A stretch of 36,890 bases of DNA. Source: Candidatus Kaiserbacteria bacterium (GTDB lineage Bacteria; Patescibacteriota; Minisyncoccia; Phycocordibacterales; UBA918). This document shows positions 25,301-31,178 of the stretch, piece by piece; the first letter of the stretch is position 1, and each line of letters opens with the position of its first letter. Both the position numbers and the translations under genes were made by a program. Where the stretch lies: NCBI GenBank assembly GCA_020428815.1, contig JAGQMC010000041.1:1-36890 (forward strand), given 5' to 3'. The notes beneath the pieces are model-generated. The model did not search any database, was not told where the DNA came from, and saw only the letters and a program-made list of their open reading frames with translations.

Positions 25301-25568
25301 TCTTGAACTTGAGATCCCTCTTTTTTACCAGCCAAGGTATAAGCTTCCTCAGTTCTAAGTCAGCTTGCATCCCGCCAATTTCATGAAGGAGTTTATCCCA
25401 TTTTGGGTCCTCTAATGAATCTGGCTGGGCACAGAAGTGCCAAGTAAAAAGATTTTGCCAAAGCTCTGTACTTAAGTGGTCATAGCTAAATAACTTTGGA
25501 TTTTTAAGATAATGATTTAGTAGTGCGAGCTTGAATGCTTTAAACTTTACATCATTACGCTTACTCAT
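25287..25568 (-). CDS. Hypothetical small soluble protein (93 residues)
   Basis: A basic, Trp- and Leu-rich protein, all-helical in character: 'KFKAFKLALLNHYLKNPKLF', 'LWQNLFTWHF', 'LRKLIPWLVKKRDLKF'. No membrane helix or catalytic motif. A purine-rich site GGGGGTGG (25573-25580, minus strand) sits 4 bases before the ATG, and the gene ends in a hairpin terminator. It converges on uvrA, overlapping it by 4 bases. The good translation signal and the defined ends support a real gene; function and family are unknown. Confidence 0.7.
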   Translation of the reverse strand: MSKRNDVKFKAFKLALLNHYLKNPKLFSYDHLSTELWQNLFTWHFCAQPDSLEDPKWDKLLHEIGGMQADLELRKLIPWLVKKRDLKFKKQAA

Positions 25569-25650
25569 TGTTCCACCCCCTTTTTTGCAAATGAACCTAA
25601 CTTCCTCTAAAAATTAATAATACTCCTCCGGGTTATTTTTTTCACAAAAG

Positions 25651-25678
25651 TTGTGCACACCAATTATTTTGTTATTGT
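25651..25678 (+). promoter_or_regulatory. Promoter of uvrC
   Basis: TTGTGC (25651-25656) and TATTGT (25673-25678) with a 16-base spacer; TGT before the hexamer makes it an extended -10. Six bases then separate it from ATG 25685, so a leaderless mRNA is expected. Confidence 0.6.
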
Positions 25679-25684
25679 TTATTT

Positions 25685-26923
25685 ATGAAAAAAGAGCTAC
25701 TCAAAAAGCTTAAGTTACCAGACCAACCAGGGGTATACTTTTTCCTTGGTCCTAAAAAAGAAATTTTATACTTAGGTAAAGCCACCTCACTACGTGCCCG
25801 GGTACGTAGTTATTTCACAGATGATATTGCAGAAAAACGTTCAGAACTGATTGAGAAAATGGTTTTAGAAGCTAAAACTATTGAATTTACTGAAACTGAT
25901 AGTGTTCTAGAAGCCTTAATTCTTGAAACGAATCTGATTAGAACTCATAAACCACGATACAACACGATCGGTAAAGACGATAAAAGCTATAATCATTTAG
26001 TGATTACTCAAGAAGAGTGGCCTCGGGTACTAGTTGTCCGGGGTAAGGATTTAACTGAAAGATTTTCTAGAAAGGAGATAATGTACGAATTTGGCCCCTT
26101 CCCAAGTGGGATGCTTTTTAAAGAAGCGCTTAAAATAGTTAAGAAACTTTTTAAGTTTTATGACACAAAAATTCCAGTCGGGCAAGAAAAAAGTAAAATA
26201 GCAAAGGGAAAAATTGACTTTAACCGTCAAATCGGTTTGTATCCAAAAATTCAATCAAAATATGAATATGATATGACAATCAAGCATATTCGACTATTCT
26301 TTGAAAGTAAAAAAGAACAAATAATAAATGAGTTGCAAAAAGAAATGATGAGGTTAGCAAAAAGTGAACAATTCGAAGAGGCAGACCTTGTTAAACGAAG
26401 AATATTTGCGCTTGAGCACATCCAAGACGTCTCATTAGTAAAGTCAGATAATCGGATTTATCGGGATGAAAACAATCTGCGAATTGAGGCTTACGATATA
26501 GCACATATGGCAGGTGAAGATATGGTCGGGGCGATGACTGTCACTGAAGGAGGAATTTTAGCAAAATCAGAGTATCGCAAATTTAAAATAGAATCTCTAC
26601 AGAGTGCCAATGATACCGCGGCATTAAAGGAAGTTTTGTTAAGACGTCTGATTCATCATGATTGGCCAATGCCACAGCTGATTGTCGTTGATGGATCAAC
26701 AGCACAAAAAAATGCCGCTGAACAGGTACTGAGAGCAAAAAAACTGACAATTCCTGTAGTTGGAGTAGTAAAGGACGATAAACATAAGCCAGTTAGAATA
26801 ATCGGTCAAAAAAAACTAATTGAGCGTTACAAGGATGAGATTTTACTAAGCAACGCTGAAGCTCATCGTTTTGCTATTACCTACCACAGAAAAAAACGAC
26901 GTAAACTTCTGACAAAACCATAA
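25685..26923 (+). CDS. uvrC: Excinuclease ABC subunit C lacking the C-terminal (HhH)2 domain
   Basis: 412 residues; typical UvrC is ~600. It makes both incisions in nucleotide excision repair. The GIY-YIG nuclease domain is at about 12-92 ('QPGVYFFLGPKKEILYLGKA', 'RARVRSYF', 'VLEALILETNLIRTHKPRYN'). A UVR domain that binds UvrB lies near 215-245 ('QKEMMRLAKSEQFEEADLVK'). The RNase-H-like nuclease covers about 270-405 ('IEAYDIAHMAGEDMVGAMTV', 'LIVVDGSTAQ', 'VGVVKDDKHKP', 'EAHRFAITYHRKKRRK'). The frame stops directly after this, so the tandem helix-hairpin-helix DNA-binding domain is absent. The middle Cys cluster found in many UvrCs is also missing. The clean end shortly before the next promoter argues against sequencing error. 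Confidence 0.95.
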   Translation: MKKELLKKLKLPDQPGVYFFLGPKKEILYLGKATSLRARVRSYFTDDIAEKRSELIEKMVLEAKTIEFTETDSVLEALILETNLIRTHKPRYNTIGKDDKSYNHLVITQEEWPRVLVVRGKDLTERFSRKEIMYEFGPFPSGMLFKEALKIVKKLFKFYDTKIPVGQEKSKIAKGKIDFNRQIGLYPKIQSKYEYDMTIKHIRLFFESKKEQIINELQKEMMRLAKSEQFEEADLVKRRIFALEHIQDVSLVKSDNRIYRDENNLRIEAYDIAHMAGEDMVGAMTVTEGGILAKSEYRKFKIESLQSANDTAALKEVLLRRLIHHDWPMPQLIVVDGSTAQKNAAEQVLRAKKLTIPVVGVVKDDKHKPVRIIGQKKLIERYKDEILLSNAEAHRFAITYHRKKRRKLLTKP

Positions 26924-26938
26924 CCATTGTAGTATAGT
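26909..26938 (+). promoter_or_regulatory. Promoter of the UDP-glucose-dehydrogenase-like gene
   Basis: CTGACA (26909-26914), inside the end of uvrC, and TATAGT (26933-26938) are 18 bases apart. The transcript would carry a leader of about 48 bases. Confidence 0.6.
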
Positions 26939-26992
26939 GTCCTGCAAACAGTTTAATACAACTATTCAGCAGTAATAAAAGTTAGAAAGTAT

Positions 26993-27868
26993 ATGGTTAA
27001 AATTAAGCAAACAATAGGTTTCATTGGACAAGGATGGATTGGTAAAAATTACGCAGATGATTTCGAGAATCGAGGTTACGATGTGGTTCGTTATGCTTTG
27101 GAAGAACCTTACGCCAATAATCGTTACAAAGTTCGTCAATGTAAGATTGTTTTTATCGCCGTACCAACTCCTACCACGACGGAAGGCTTTAGCGCAGAGT
27201 TTGTCATTGATGCTTTGACAAACTTGAGTAAAGGTACGATTGCGGTCATTAAGTCGACAATGCAACCTGGCAGAACTGACCGTCTGCAACAACTGTTTCC
27301 AGATTTATACGTCTTGCATAGTCCTGAGTTTTTACGAGAAAAAACTGCCAAGTATGATGTGGAACATCCAGAGCGCAACATAATCGGTATTCCCATTGAT
27401 GACTACATTTTCGCAGAAAAGGCCAGAATAGTAATGGAATTGTTACCGAGAGCAAAATACGAAAAGGTAATGTCAGCAAAAGAGGCAGAATTAGTAAAAT
27501 ACGCAGGCAATTGTCTTTTATACTCAAAAGTTATATTTATGAATATTCTGTATGATTTAGTGATTAAGAGTGAAGCTGATTATTCTATTGTTAGAGAAGC
27601 GTTAGTAGCCGATTCAAGAGTAGGGGAGAGTCATACTGACCCTGTACACAATAGTGGCCATGATGAGTCTGAAGTTAAATCTAAAAGAGGAGCAGGCGGA
27701 CACTGTTTCATAAAAGATTTTGAAAGTTTTAGAAGACTGTATAAAGAAAAAGTTAATAATGAAAGTGCGAGTGAATTGTTGTCAGCCATGGTCAAGTACA
27801 ACAACCACCTACTATTATCAACTAAAAAAGATGTAGATTTACTAGAAGAAGTCTATGGAAAAGTGTAA
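26993..27868 (+). CDS. Short UDP-glucose/GDP-mannose dehydrogenase-like protein
   Basis: 291 residues. The N-terminal Rossmann domain shows 'IGFIGQGWIGKNYADDF' (GxGxxG) and 'IVFIAVPTPTT', then 'KGTIAVIKSTMQPGRTD' and 'LYVLHSPEFLRE', both typical of UDP-glucose 6-dehydrogenases. The central dimerisation domain has 'AKEAELVKYAGNCLLYSKVI' and the catalytic cysteine loop 'GAGGHCFIKD' (family form GGxCxPKD). The C-terminal nucleotide-sugar-binding domain is missing: family members have ~430 residues. It probably oxidises a sugar nucleotide or another C6 alcohol with NAD, but the substrate is uncertain. It stands between uvrC and ddl with its own promoter. Confidence 0.85.
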   Translation: MVKIKQTIGFIGQGWIGKNYADDFENRGYDVVRYALEEPYANNRYKVRQCKIVFIAVPTPTTTEGFSAEFVIDALTNLSKGTIAVIKSTMQPGRTDRLQQLFPDLYVLHSPEFLREKTAKYDVEHPERNIIGIPIDDYIFAEKARIVMELLPRAKYEKVMSAKEAELVKYAGNCLLYSKVIFMNILYDLVIKSEADYSIVREALVADSRVGESHTDPVHNSGHDESEVKSKRGAGGHCFIKDFESFRRLYKEKVNNESASELLSAMVKYNNHLLLSTKKDVDLLEEVYGKV

Positions 27869-27878
27869 ATTTATCCCG

Positions 27879-27887
27879 TGCTATAAT
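27879..27887 (+). promoter_or_regulatory. Extended -10 (TGCTATAAT) 7 bases before ddl
   Basis: A perfect TATAAT preceded by TGC. Seven bases separate it from ATG 27895. No Shine-Dalgarno sequence fits in the gap. A -35 is not recognisable, as is usual for extended -10 promoters. Confidence 0.75.
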
Positions 27888-27894
27888 CATACTC

Positions 27895-28857
27895 ATGAAA
27901 AGAGTAGCCGTTTTAAGAGGTGGTCCAAGTTTAGAGCATGACGTATCCATGAGGTCTGGCGCATCAGTACTTGAGGCACTTAAGCAACATCCCTACCACT
28001 GCCAAGACATTGTTATCACCAAACGAGGAGAATGGCTGGAAAATGGATTTATAAAAAATCCAGAAAAAATTCTTGATGCAGTCGATGTAGTTTTTTTGGC
28101 TTTACATGGTCAGTATGGTGAAGATGGACAAGTGCAAAAAATTTTACAAAGAAAACAAATCCCTTTTACTGGCAGTCGCTCTCTCCCATCAGCAATCGCT
28201 TTTAACAAACAGCTAACTAAAAAAACTTTAGTTGGTTACGGTGTTAAAACACCTCGATATCGCACTTTTTACCGATCTGAACTAGAAAACCTGTCAGAAA
28301 ATACTGCACAGATTATGCTTGATATTGGTCCTGAGCTTTTAATAAAACCGGTGACTGGTGGATCATCTCTTGGAATTGTGGCCACCAATGACGAGACCAG
28401 TCTAAAAAACGCGTTATTTAAACTACTTTCAGACCATGAACAGCTTTTAATTGAGGAGTTCGTGCGCGGTAGAGAAGCTACTGTGGGTGTAATCAGCAAT
28501 TTTAGAAATCAAGATATATACGCCTTACCGGTGGTTGAAATAGTTCCGCCAGAAGGTAAAAGTGTATTTACATATGACGACAAATATAGCGGTCAGACTA
28601 GGGAGATTTGTCCAGCAAATTTTACCTATCACGAAAAGTCCAGGCTAACAGAAATTGCTACTTTAGTACACAAAATTCTAGGGTGTGAACATTATACTCG
28701 CAGTGATTTCATTGTCAGAAACGGAGAAGTTTATTTTCTCGAACTGAACACTTTGCCAGGTTTGACGCCAGAGTCGTTATTTCCGAAAGCTGCTGCCGCA
28801 GTTGGTCTTAATTTCCCAGAATTGATTAAACATCTAGTAGAAACAGCCGCAGTCTAG
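27895..28857 (+). CDS. ddl: D-alanine--D-alanine ligase
   Basis: 320 residues, normal size. It joins two D-alanines with ATP to make the terminal dipeptide of the peptidoglycan stem, in the cytoplasm. The N-terminal domain has 'VLRGGPSLEHDVSMRSG' and 'VFLALHGQYGEDGQVQKIL'. The ATP-grasp part shows 'AFNKQLTKKTL', 'LLIKPVTGGSSLGIV', 'LLIEEFVRGREATVGV', and the metal-binding end 'RSDFIVRNGEVYFLELNTLP' with 'TPESLFPKAA'. All signature regions are present. Its promoter and start are given by the extended -10. Confidence 0.96.
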   Translation: MKRVAVLRGGPSLEHDVSMRSGASVLEALKQHPYHCQDIVITKRGEWLENGFIKNPEKILDAVDVVFLALHGQYGEDGQVQKILQRKQIPFTGSRSLPSAIAFNKQLTKKTLVGYGVKTPRYRTFYRSELENLSENTAQIMLDIGPELLIKPVTGGSSLGIVATNDETSLKNALFKLLSDHEQLLIEEFVRGREATVGVISNFRNQDIYALPVVEIVPPEGKSVFTYDDKYSGQTREICPANFTYHEKSRLTEIATLVHKILGCEHYTRSDFIVRNGEVYFLELNTLPGLTPESLFPKAAAAVGLNFPELIKHLVETAAV

Positions 28858-28899
28858 TCTTAGACTACTACTCAAAGACATTAAGTAAGGACATGGTTA

Positions 28900-28980
28900 C
28901 AAGTTGCTCCTACGTCGCGCTCGCGACCCCGCCTCCTTCGTAAACTCAGTCCGGCCTTCGAGTTTGCTCCAAGCAATCCA
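28900..28980. repeat. GC-rich island with short inverted repeats
   Basis: In an AT-rich background this stretch is strongly GC-rich and non-coding. It contains GTCGCG-CT-CGCGAC (28914-28927) and AAACTC...GAGTTT (28942-28947 with 28960-28965), plus two similar 'TTGCTCC' words. It lies between the end of ddl and the tRNA-Ala terminator. It looks like a short interspersed palindromic element, but only one copy is in the window. Confidence 0.5.
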
Positions 28981-28983
28981 AAG

Positions 28984-29026
28984 CCATAATAAAATGCCCG
29001 ACAAATAGTCGGACATTTTATTATGG
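28984..29026 (-). terminator. Long hairpin terminator of tRNA-Ala(UGC)
   Basis: A 19-bp stem (28984-29002 with 29008-29026) and a 5-base loop AAATA. The single imperfect pair is G-U on the minus strand but C-A on the plus, so the structure is better on the minus strand, in the direction of the tRNA. The stem overlaps the encoded CCA end of the tRNA by three bases. It can also stop plus-strand transcripts coming from ddl. Confidence 0.8.
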
Positions 29027-29100
29027 TGGACCAGAGAGGACTCGAACCCCCGGCCTCCTCAGTGCAAATGAGGCGCTCTAGCCAACTGAGCTACTGGCCC
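29024..29100 (-). tRNA. tRNA-Ala, anticodon UGC
   Basis: Read on the minus strand: acceptor GGGCCAG paired with CTGGTCC, D-arm GCTC...GAGC, anticodon stem CCTCA/TGAGG with loop TTTGCAC (anticodon TGC), and T-arm with TTCGAGT loop and two G-U pairs. The G3:U70 pair, the main alanine identity element, is present. CCA is encoded (29024-29026). Confidence 0.95.
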
Positions 29101-29137
29101 AAGCGAGGAAAAATAAAAGTCTATTTTTATATTTTCC

Positions 29138-29172
29138 GAGCGAAGGGTCAGAAAGTTTTGCTTACTGGCCCA
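29138..29172. repeat. Direct repeat copy 1 (35 bp), resembles tRNA-Ala 5' end
   Basis: It starts GAGCGAAGGGTCAGAAAG and ends CTTACTGGCCCA, and is repeated at 29208-29242 with three differences. On the minus strand the unit begins with the first nine bases of the neighbouring tRNA-Ala (GGGCCAGTA) and can fold back on itself. Confidence 0.8.
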
Positions 29173-29207
29173 GACACTCAAACTACTTGGAATTTGATTT
29201 ATCTAGT

Positions 29208-29242
29208 GAGCGAAGGGTCAGAAAGCTTTGCTTAATGGTCCA
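29208..29242. repeat. Direct repeat copy 2 (35 bp)
   Basis: Second copy of the 29138 unit, 70 bp further on, with three substitutions. Its tRNA-like end reads GGACCATTA on the minus strand, and its inner part forms AAGC-AAA-GCTT. A 10-bp inverted repeat, CCGAGCGAAG (29136-29145) with CTTCGCTCGG (29259-29268), brackets the two copies. Confidence 0.8.
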
Positions 29243-29270
29243 AGTGAGACCAAATATTCTTCGCTCGGAT

Positions 29271-29288
29271 TTGAGAATCTCTTCTCAA
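29271..29288. repeat. Perfect 7-bp hairpin TTGAGAA-TCTC-TTCTCAA
   Basis: Arms 29271-29277 and 29282-29288, loop TCTC. No T-run follows on either strand, so it is not an obvious terminator. It closes the repeat-rich segment beside tRNA-Ala. Confidence 0.5.
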
Positions 29289-29360
29289 GTGCGCATCATA
29301 ATACCGATATGTAATAAGAAAGTCAATCACTATACATGTTTTTGTGTATATAAGACAATA

Positions 29361-29369
29361 TGCTAAAAT
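29361..29369 (+). promoter_or_regulatory. Extended -10 (TGCTAAAAT) for the 77-residue gene
   Basis: TGC plus TAAAAT. Transcription would start near 29376, downstream of ATG 29373, so translation must begin at ATG 29379. Confidence 0.6.
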
Positions 29370-29378
29370 CTCATGGTT

Positions 29379-29612
29379 ATGCCAGATATTAAATCAACCG
29401 TTGGTCAACTTGGAAGCAGTGTTACTCAAATTATTCACTTTACCAACGGCAACAAAAGAACTTTTTCTGGCATCATTACTGACACAATCAAACAGGGGGA
29501 GTTTACAAAGATGATGATGAAAGATGGCAGAATGCTAATGATAAACACGGCCAATGTTGATTGTATCGAAGTATTTAATGAGGAAATCGATGTAATGTTA
29601 ACAGATAATTAA
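29379..29612 (+). CDS. Small hypothetical beta-rich protein (77 residues)
   Basis: The promoter places the start at ATG 29379 (MPDIKSTVGQ) rather than 29373. The sequence alternates short strands and polar turns ('VTQIIHFTNGNKRTFSGIIT', 'MMMKDGRMLMINTANVDCIE'), compatible with a small SH3- or Sm-like barrel; this is only a pattern impression. No signal peptide or membrane helix. It ends 14 bases before tRNA-Ala(GGC) on the same strand, so one transcript may carry both. Confidence 0.65.
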   Translation: MPDIKSTVGQLGSSVTQIIHFTNGNKRTFSGIITDTIKQGEFTKMMMKDGRMLMINTANVDCIEVFNEEIDVMLTDN

Positions 29613-29626
29613 CAATACCTTAAAAT

Positions 29627-29699
29627 GGGCCGTTAGCTCAGCTGGTAGAGCGCTTCCATGGCATGGAAGAGGTCGCAAGTTCAAGTCTTGTACGGTCCA
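29627..29699 (+). tRNA. tRNA-Ala, anticodon GGC
   Basis: Acceptor GGGCCGT with ACGGTCC, D-arm GCTC...GAGC, anticodon stem CTTCC/GGAAG with loop ATGGCAT (anticodon GGC), T-arm GCAAG-TTCAAGT-CTTGT, discriminator A. G3:U70 is present. The 3' CCA is not encoded (the sequence continues CTAA), unlike the tRNA-Ala(UGC) 530 bases away. Confidence 0.95.
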
Positions 29700-29716
29700 C
29701 TAATAGTTAAAAGCTA

Positions 29717-29748
29717 TTGACAAATACACTATATTGTAGTTTTATTGT
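29717..29748 (+). promoter_or_regulatory. Promoter with perfect TTGACA -35
   Basis: TTGACA at 29717-29722. The -10 is either TTTATT (29741-29746, spacer 18) or TATTGT (29743-29748, spacer 20). Both put the transcript start within a few bases of ATG 29756. Confidence 0.55.
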
Positions 29749-29755
29749 TAAATCA

Positions 29756-30112
29756 ATGAAAACTTTTGTCAAAGTACTAATTATCACTATCCTGGTATTG
29801 CCTGCAGTAGGTAGAGCATTTGCTGTACCTAGTACTTATACAAATGAAAACTTTTCAAATTCTTTCCAAGACAAACCCTTAACCTTTAGTAAAACAGCCG
29901 ATAATGTTTTTTATGGTGTAACTGAGTCTGGAAAAATATTTACTCAGACACCTGTTATTTCTACGATATCAGTAAGATTACACAGGTTTTCCATAGATGA
30001 CGCGACTTTTTATATTTCAAACAAGGGTACTTTTACAGCTGTCTCTGATCTCGAGGCTTTGTCTATATATCTATCCTTATACTCACTGGTTTCAGAAGAC
30101 TTTATTTCATAA
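29756..30112 (+). CDS. Small secreted protein of unknown function (118 residues)
   Basis: ATG 29756 gives a clear signal peptide: 'MKTFVKVLIITILVLPAVG' then 'RAFA|VP'. The mature part (~95 residues) is Ser/Thr/Phe-rich with beta character ('FSKTADNVFYGVTESGKIFT', 'FTAVSDLEALSIYL'). No cysteines and no known motif. The upstream in-frame TTG at 29717 coincides with the -35 box, so it is not the start. A GC-rich hairpin begins 5 bases after the stop. Confidence 0.75.
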   Translation: MKTFVKVLIITILVLPAVGRAFAVPSTYTNENFSNSFQDKPLTFSKTADNVFYGVTESGKIFTQTPVISTISVRLHRFSIDDATFYISNKGTFTAVSDLEALSIYLSLYSLVSEDFIS

Positions 30113-30116
30113 ACAA

Positions 30117-30264
30117 AGCCCGCGTGGTAAGCGGGCTAAGGGTGGCGCACAATGTGATACGCTCAGAGCTTTTGGCTCATATGTTACTACTTGCTCTGTT
30201 TAGTATAGCAGTAACAGGTAACTACAATCTTGTACAAAAATTCCGGCTCAGTGCCGGTTTTTGT
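30117..30264 (+). ncRNA. Candidate structured RNA or long structured 3' UTR
   Basis: Four hairpins in a row: AGCCCGC/GCGGGCT (30117-30137); GAGC/GGCTC-type (around 30165-30178); TGTTACTACT with AGCAGTAACA (30182-30191 and 30208-30217, one mismatch); and a final terminator hairpin at 30234-30264. No open frame explains it. It may be the 3' UTR of the secreted-protein gene or an independent small RNA. It does not show SRP RNA, tmRNA or RNase P landmarks. Confidence 0.35.
30234..30264. terminator. Bidirectional terminator hairpin
   Basis: CCGGC (30243-30247), loop TCAGT, GCCGG (30253-30257), with ACAAAAA before and TTTTTGT after, so the A- and T-runs also pair. It ends plus-strand transcription from the 29756 gene and can end minus-strand transcription from the phosphomannomutase gene. 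Confidence 0.85.
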
Positions 30265-30287
30265 AGTTTAACAATACAACAAAAGCC

Positions 30288-30377
30288 GACACCTAATGCC
30301 TAATCAGGGCGACCACTAGCATGTTTTGCTTGATTCGTTGCATTAACTTGAAGATACTCCTTACTACAAAAGGTGTC
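30288..30377. ncRNA. Candidate structured element with nested inverted repeats
   Basis: GACACCT (30288-30294) pairs with AGGTGTC (30371-30377). Nested inside in correct order are AATGC/GCATT (30295-30299, 30340-30344), AATCA/TGATT (30302-30306, 30331-30335) and AGCA/TGCT (30318-30321, 30327-30330). It lies 6 bases beyond the stop of the minus-strand phosphomannomutase gene, between it and the terminator at 30264. All pairs are Watson-Crick, so strand cannot be told from G-U pairs. Confidence 0.35.
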
Positions 30378-30383
30378 AACTCT

Positions 30384-31094
30384 TTAGGTGTGTTTATTGA
30401 ACTGAGCATTTAACTTAGTGTAAGTATCTATATGGTCTTCGACCGGAATAGTATCAATTACTCCTATTACCACCTCGTCGTTACCACCTTGGTACAGACC
30501 GTCACCGTAGTACACACAGTCATCCTTGTTCCAATTCATTAATTTGATTAACTTGGCCACATTCGAGCCTTTGTGGCCCTTAATTGGGAAATAGTCGAAA
30601 CTGGTTGAACCACCAATCTTCATCATGATAGTCTCAGAAATAAAAGGCACTTTCTTCATCATAGTCATTCGCTTGGAACGATCAGGATCAAATTGCTTTT
30701 TCAACTCAACTGGAGCAGTATTTCCAATAGGACTAAAGGTTATTTGTGAGCCACGATCTTCAACTGGTGACCAGTCTTCATTAGGTATAAAGTCTAAAAG
30801 AACTTTAAGTTTGTCTGTGTGAGCAAGTATTTCTTCTCTCTCTTTATTATTCAAATTTGGGTTTTTCCAAAGCTCTTTTCCTGTAGGAGAGAAGGCGTGA
30901 TTGCCGTTATTACCTAAGTAAAAGGCTGGCAAGTTGTTCGTTTGCCAAGCAATTTTCTCCGCAGTCTGCCCAGAAACAATGATAATGTCTTCTGACAGGC
31001 TACTTAAGAGTTCAAACATTTCTGGCAAAATAGGTAGCCTCGCCGGAGCTATAGTCATGTCCATATCAAAAAAGAGGTGCTTGTATTTTTTCAT
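30384..31094 (-). CDS. Eukaryotic-type phosphomannomutase (HAD superfamily)
   Basis: From ATG 31094 the protein has 236 residues; ATG 31106 adds four more. A TATGCT -10-like box 7 bases before 31094 favours the shorter form. HAD motif I is 'LFFDMDMTIAPAR', with nucleophile and acid Asp in DxD but Met in place of the usual Gly. Motif II is 'IIIVSGQT', followed by 'FYLGNNGNHAF'. The PMM-type substrate region is 'VEDRGSQITFSPIGNTA', with the basic 'DPDRSKRM', 'SFDYFPIKGHKG' and the metal motif 'YYGDGLYQGGNDEVV' (compare GDxTxxGGNDxE in PMM2). It should interconvert mannose-6-phosphate and mannose-1-phosphate for GDP-mannose and glycan synthesis. Small size (236-246) fits this type. Confidence 0.85.
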   Translation of the reverse strand: MKKYKHLFFDMDMTIAPARLPILPEMFELLSSLSEDIIIVSGQTAEKIAWQTNNLPAFYLGNNGNHAFSPTGKELWKNPNLNNKEREEILAHTDKLKVLLDFIPNEDWSPVEDRGSQITFSPIGNTAPVELKKQFDPDRSKRMTMMKKVPFISETIMMKIGGSTSFDYFPIKGHKGSNVAKLIKLMNWNKDDCVYYGDGLYQGGNDEVVIGVIDTIPVEDHIDTYTKLNAQFNKHT

Positions 31095-31141
31095 ACGAAC
31101 AAGCATAAACTTAAATGAAAAACATGTAAATTAACAAAAGT

Positions 31142-31172
31142 CTGACAGTTTTACAAAATTGTTTGCTATTAT
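31142..31172 (+). promoter_or_regulatory. Promoter with extended -10 (TGCTATTAT)
   Basis: CTGACA (31142-31147), a 19-base spacer, TGC and TATTAT (31167-31172). Six bases later is ATG 31179, so the transcript should begin exactly on the start codon. Confidence 0.65.
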
Positions 31173-31178
31173 TTACGT

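Noticed and set aside
29023-29235. A 70-residue plus-strand reading frame.
   Set aside because: It lies across the antisense of tRNA-Ala and the tRNA-like repeats, and has no start signal.
29138-29242. Repeat pair as a CRISPR remnant.
   Set aside because: Only two units, imperfect, and no cas genes or leader in the window.
29101-29290. The tRNA-adjacent repeats as attL/attR of an integrated element.
   Set aside because: Integrases usually duplicate the 3' end of a tRNA; here the 5' end is copied, the repeats are 70 bp apart, and no integrase or cargo lies between them.
30278-30384. Minus-strand reading GCA-ACG-AAT... ending in TAG inside a structured segment suggested a tmRNA tag.
   Set aside because: The tag would end in Pro-Asp instead of Ala-Ala, and there is no tRNA-like T-loop (GTTCRA) or alanine acceptor stem nearby on either strand.
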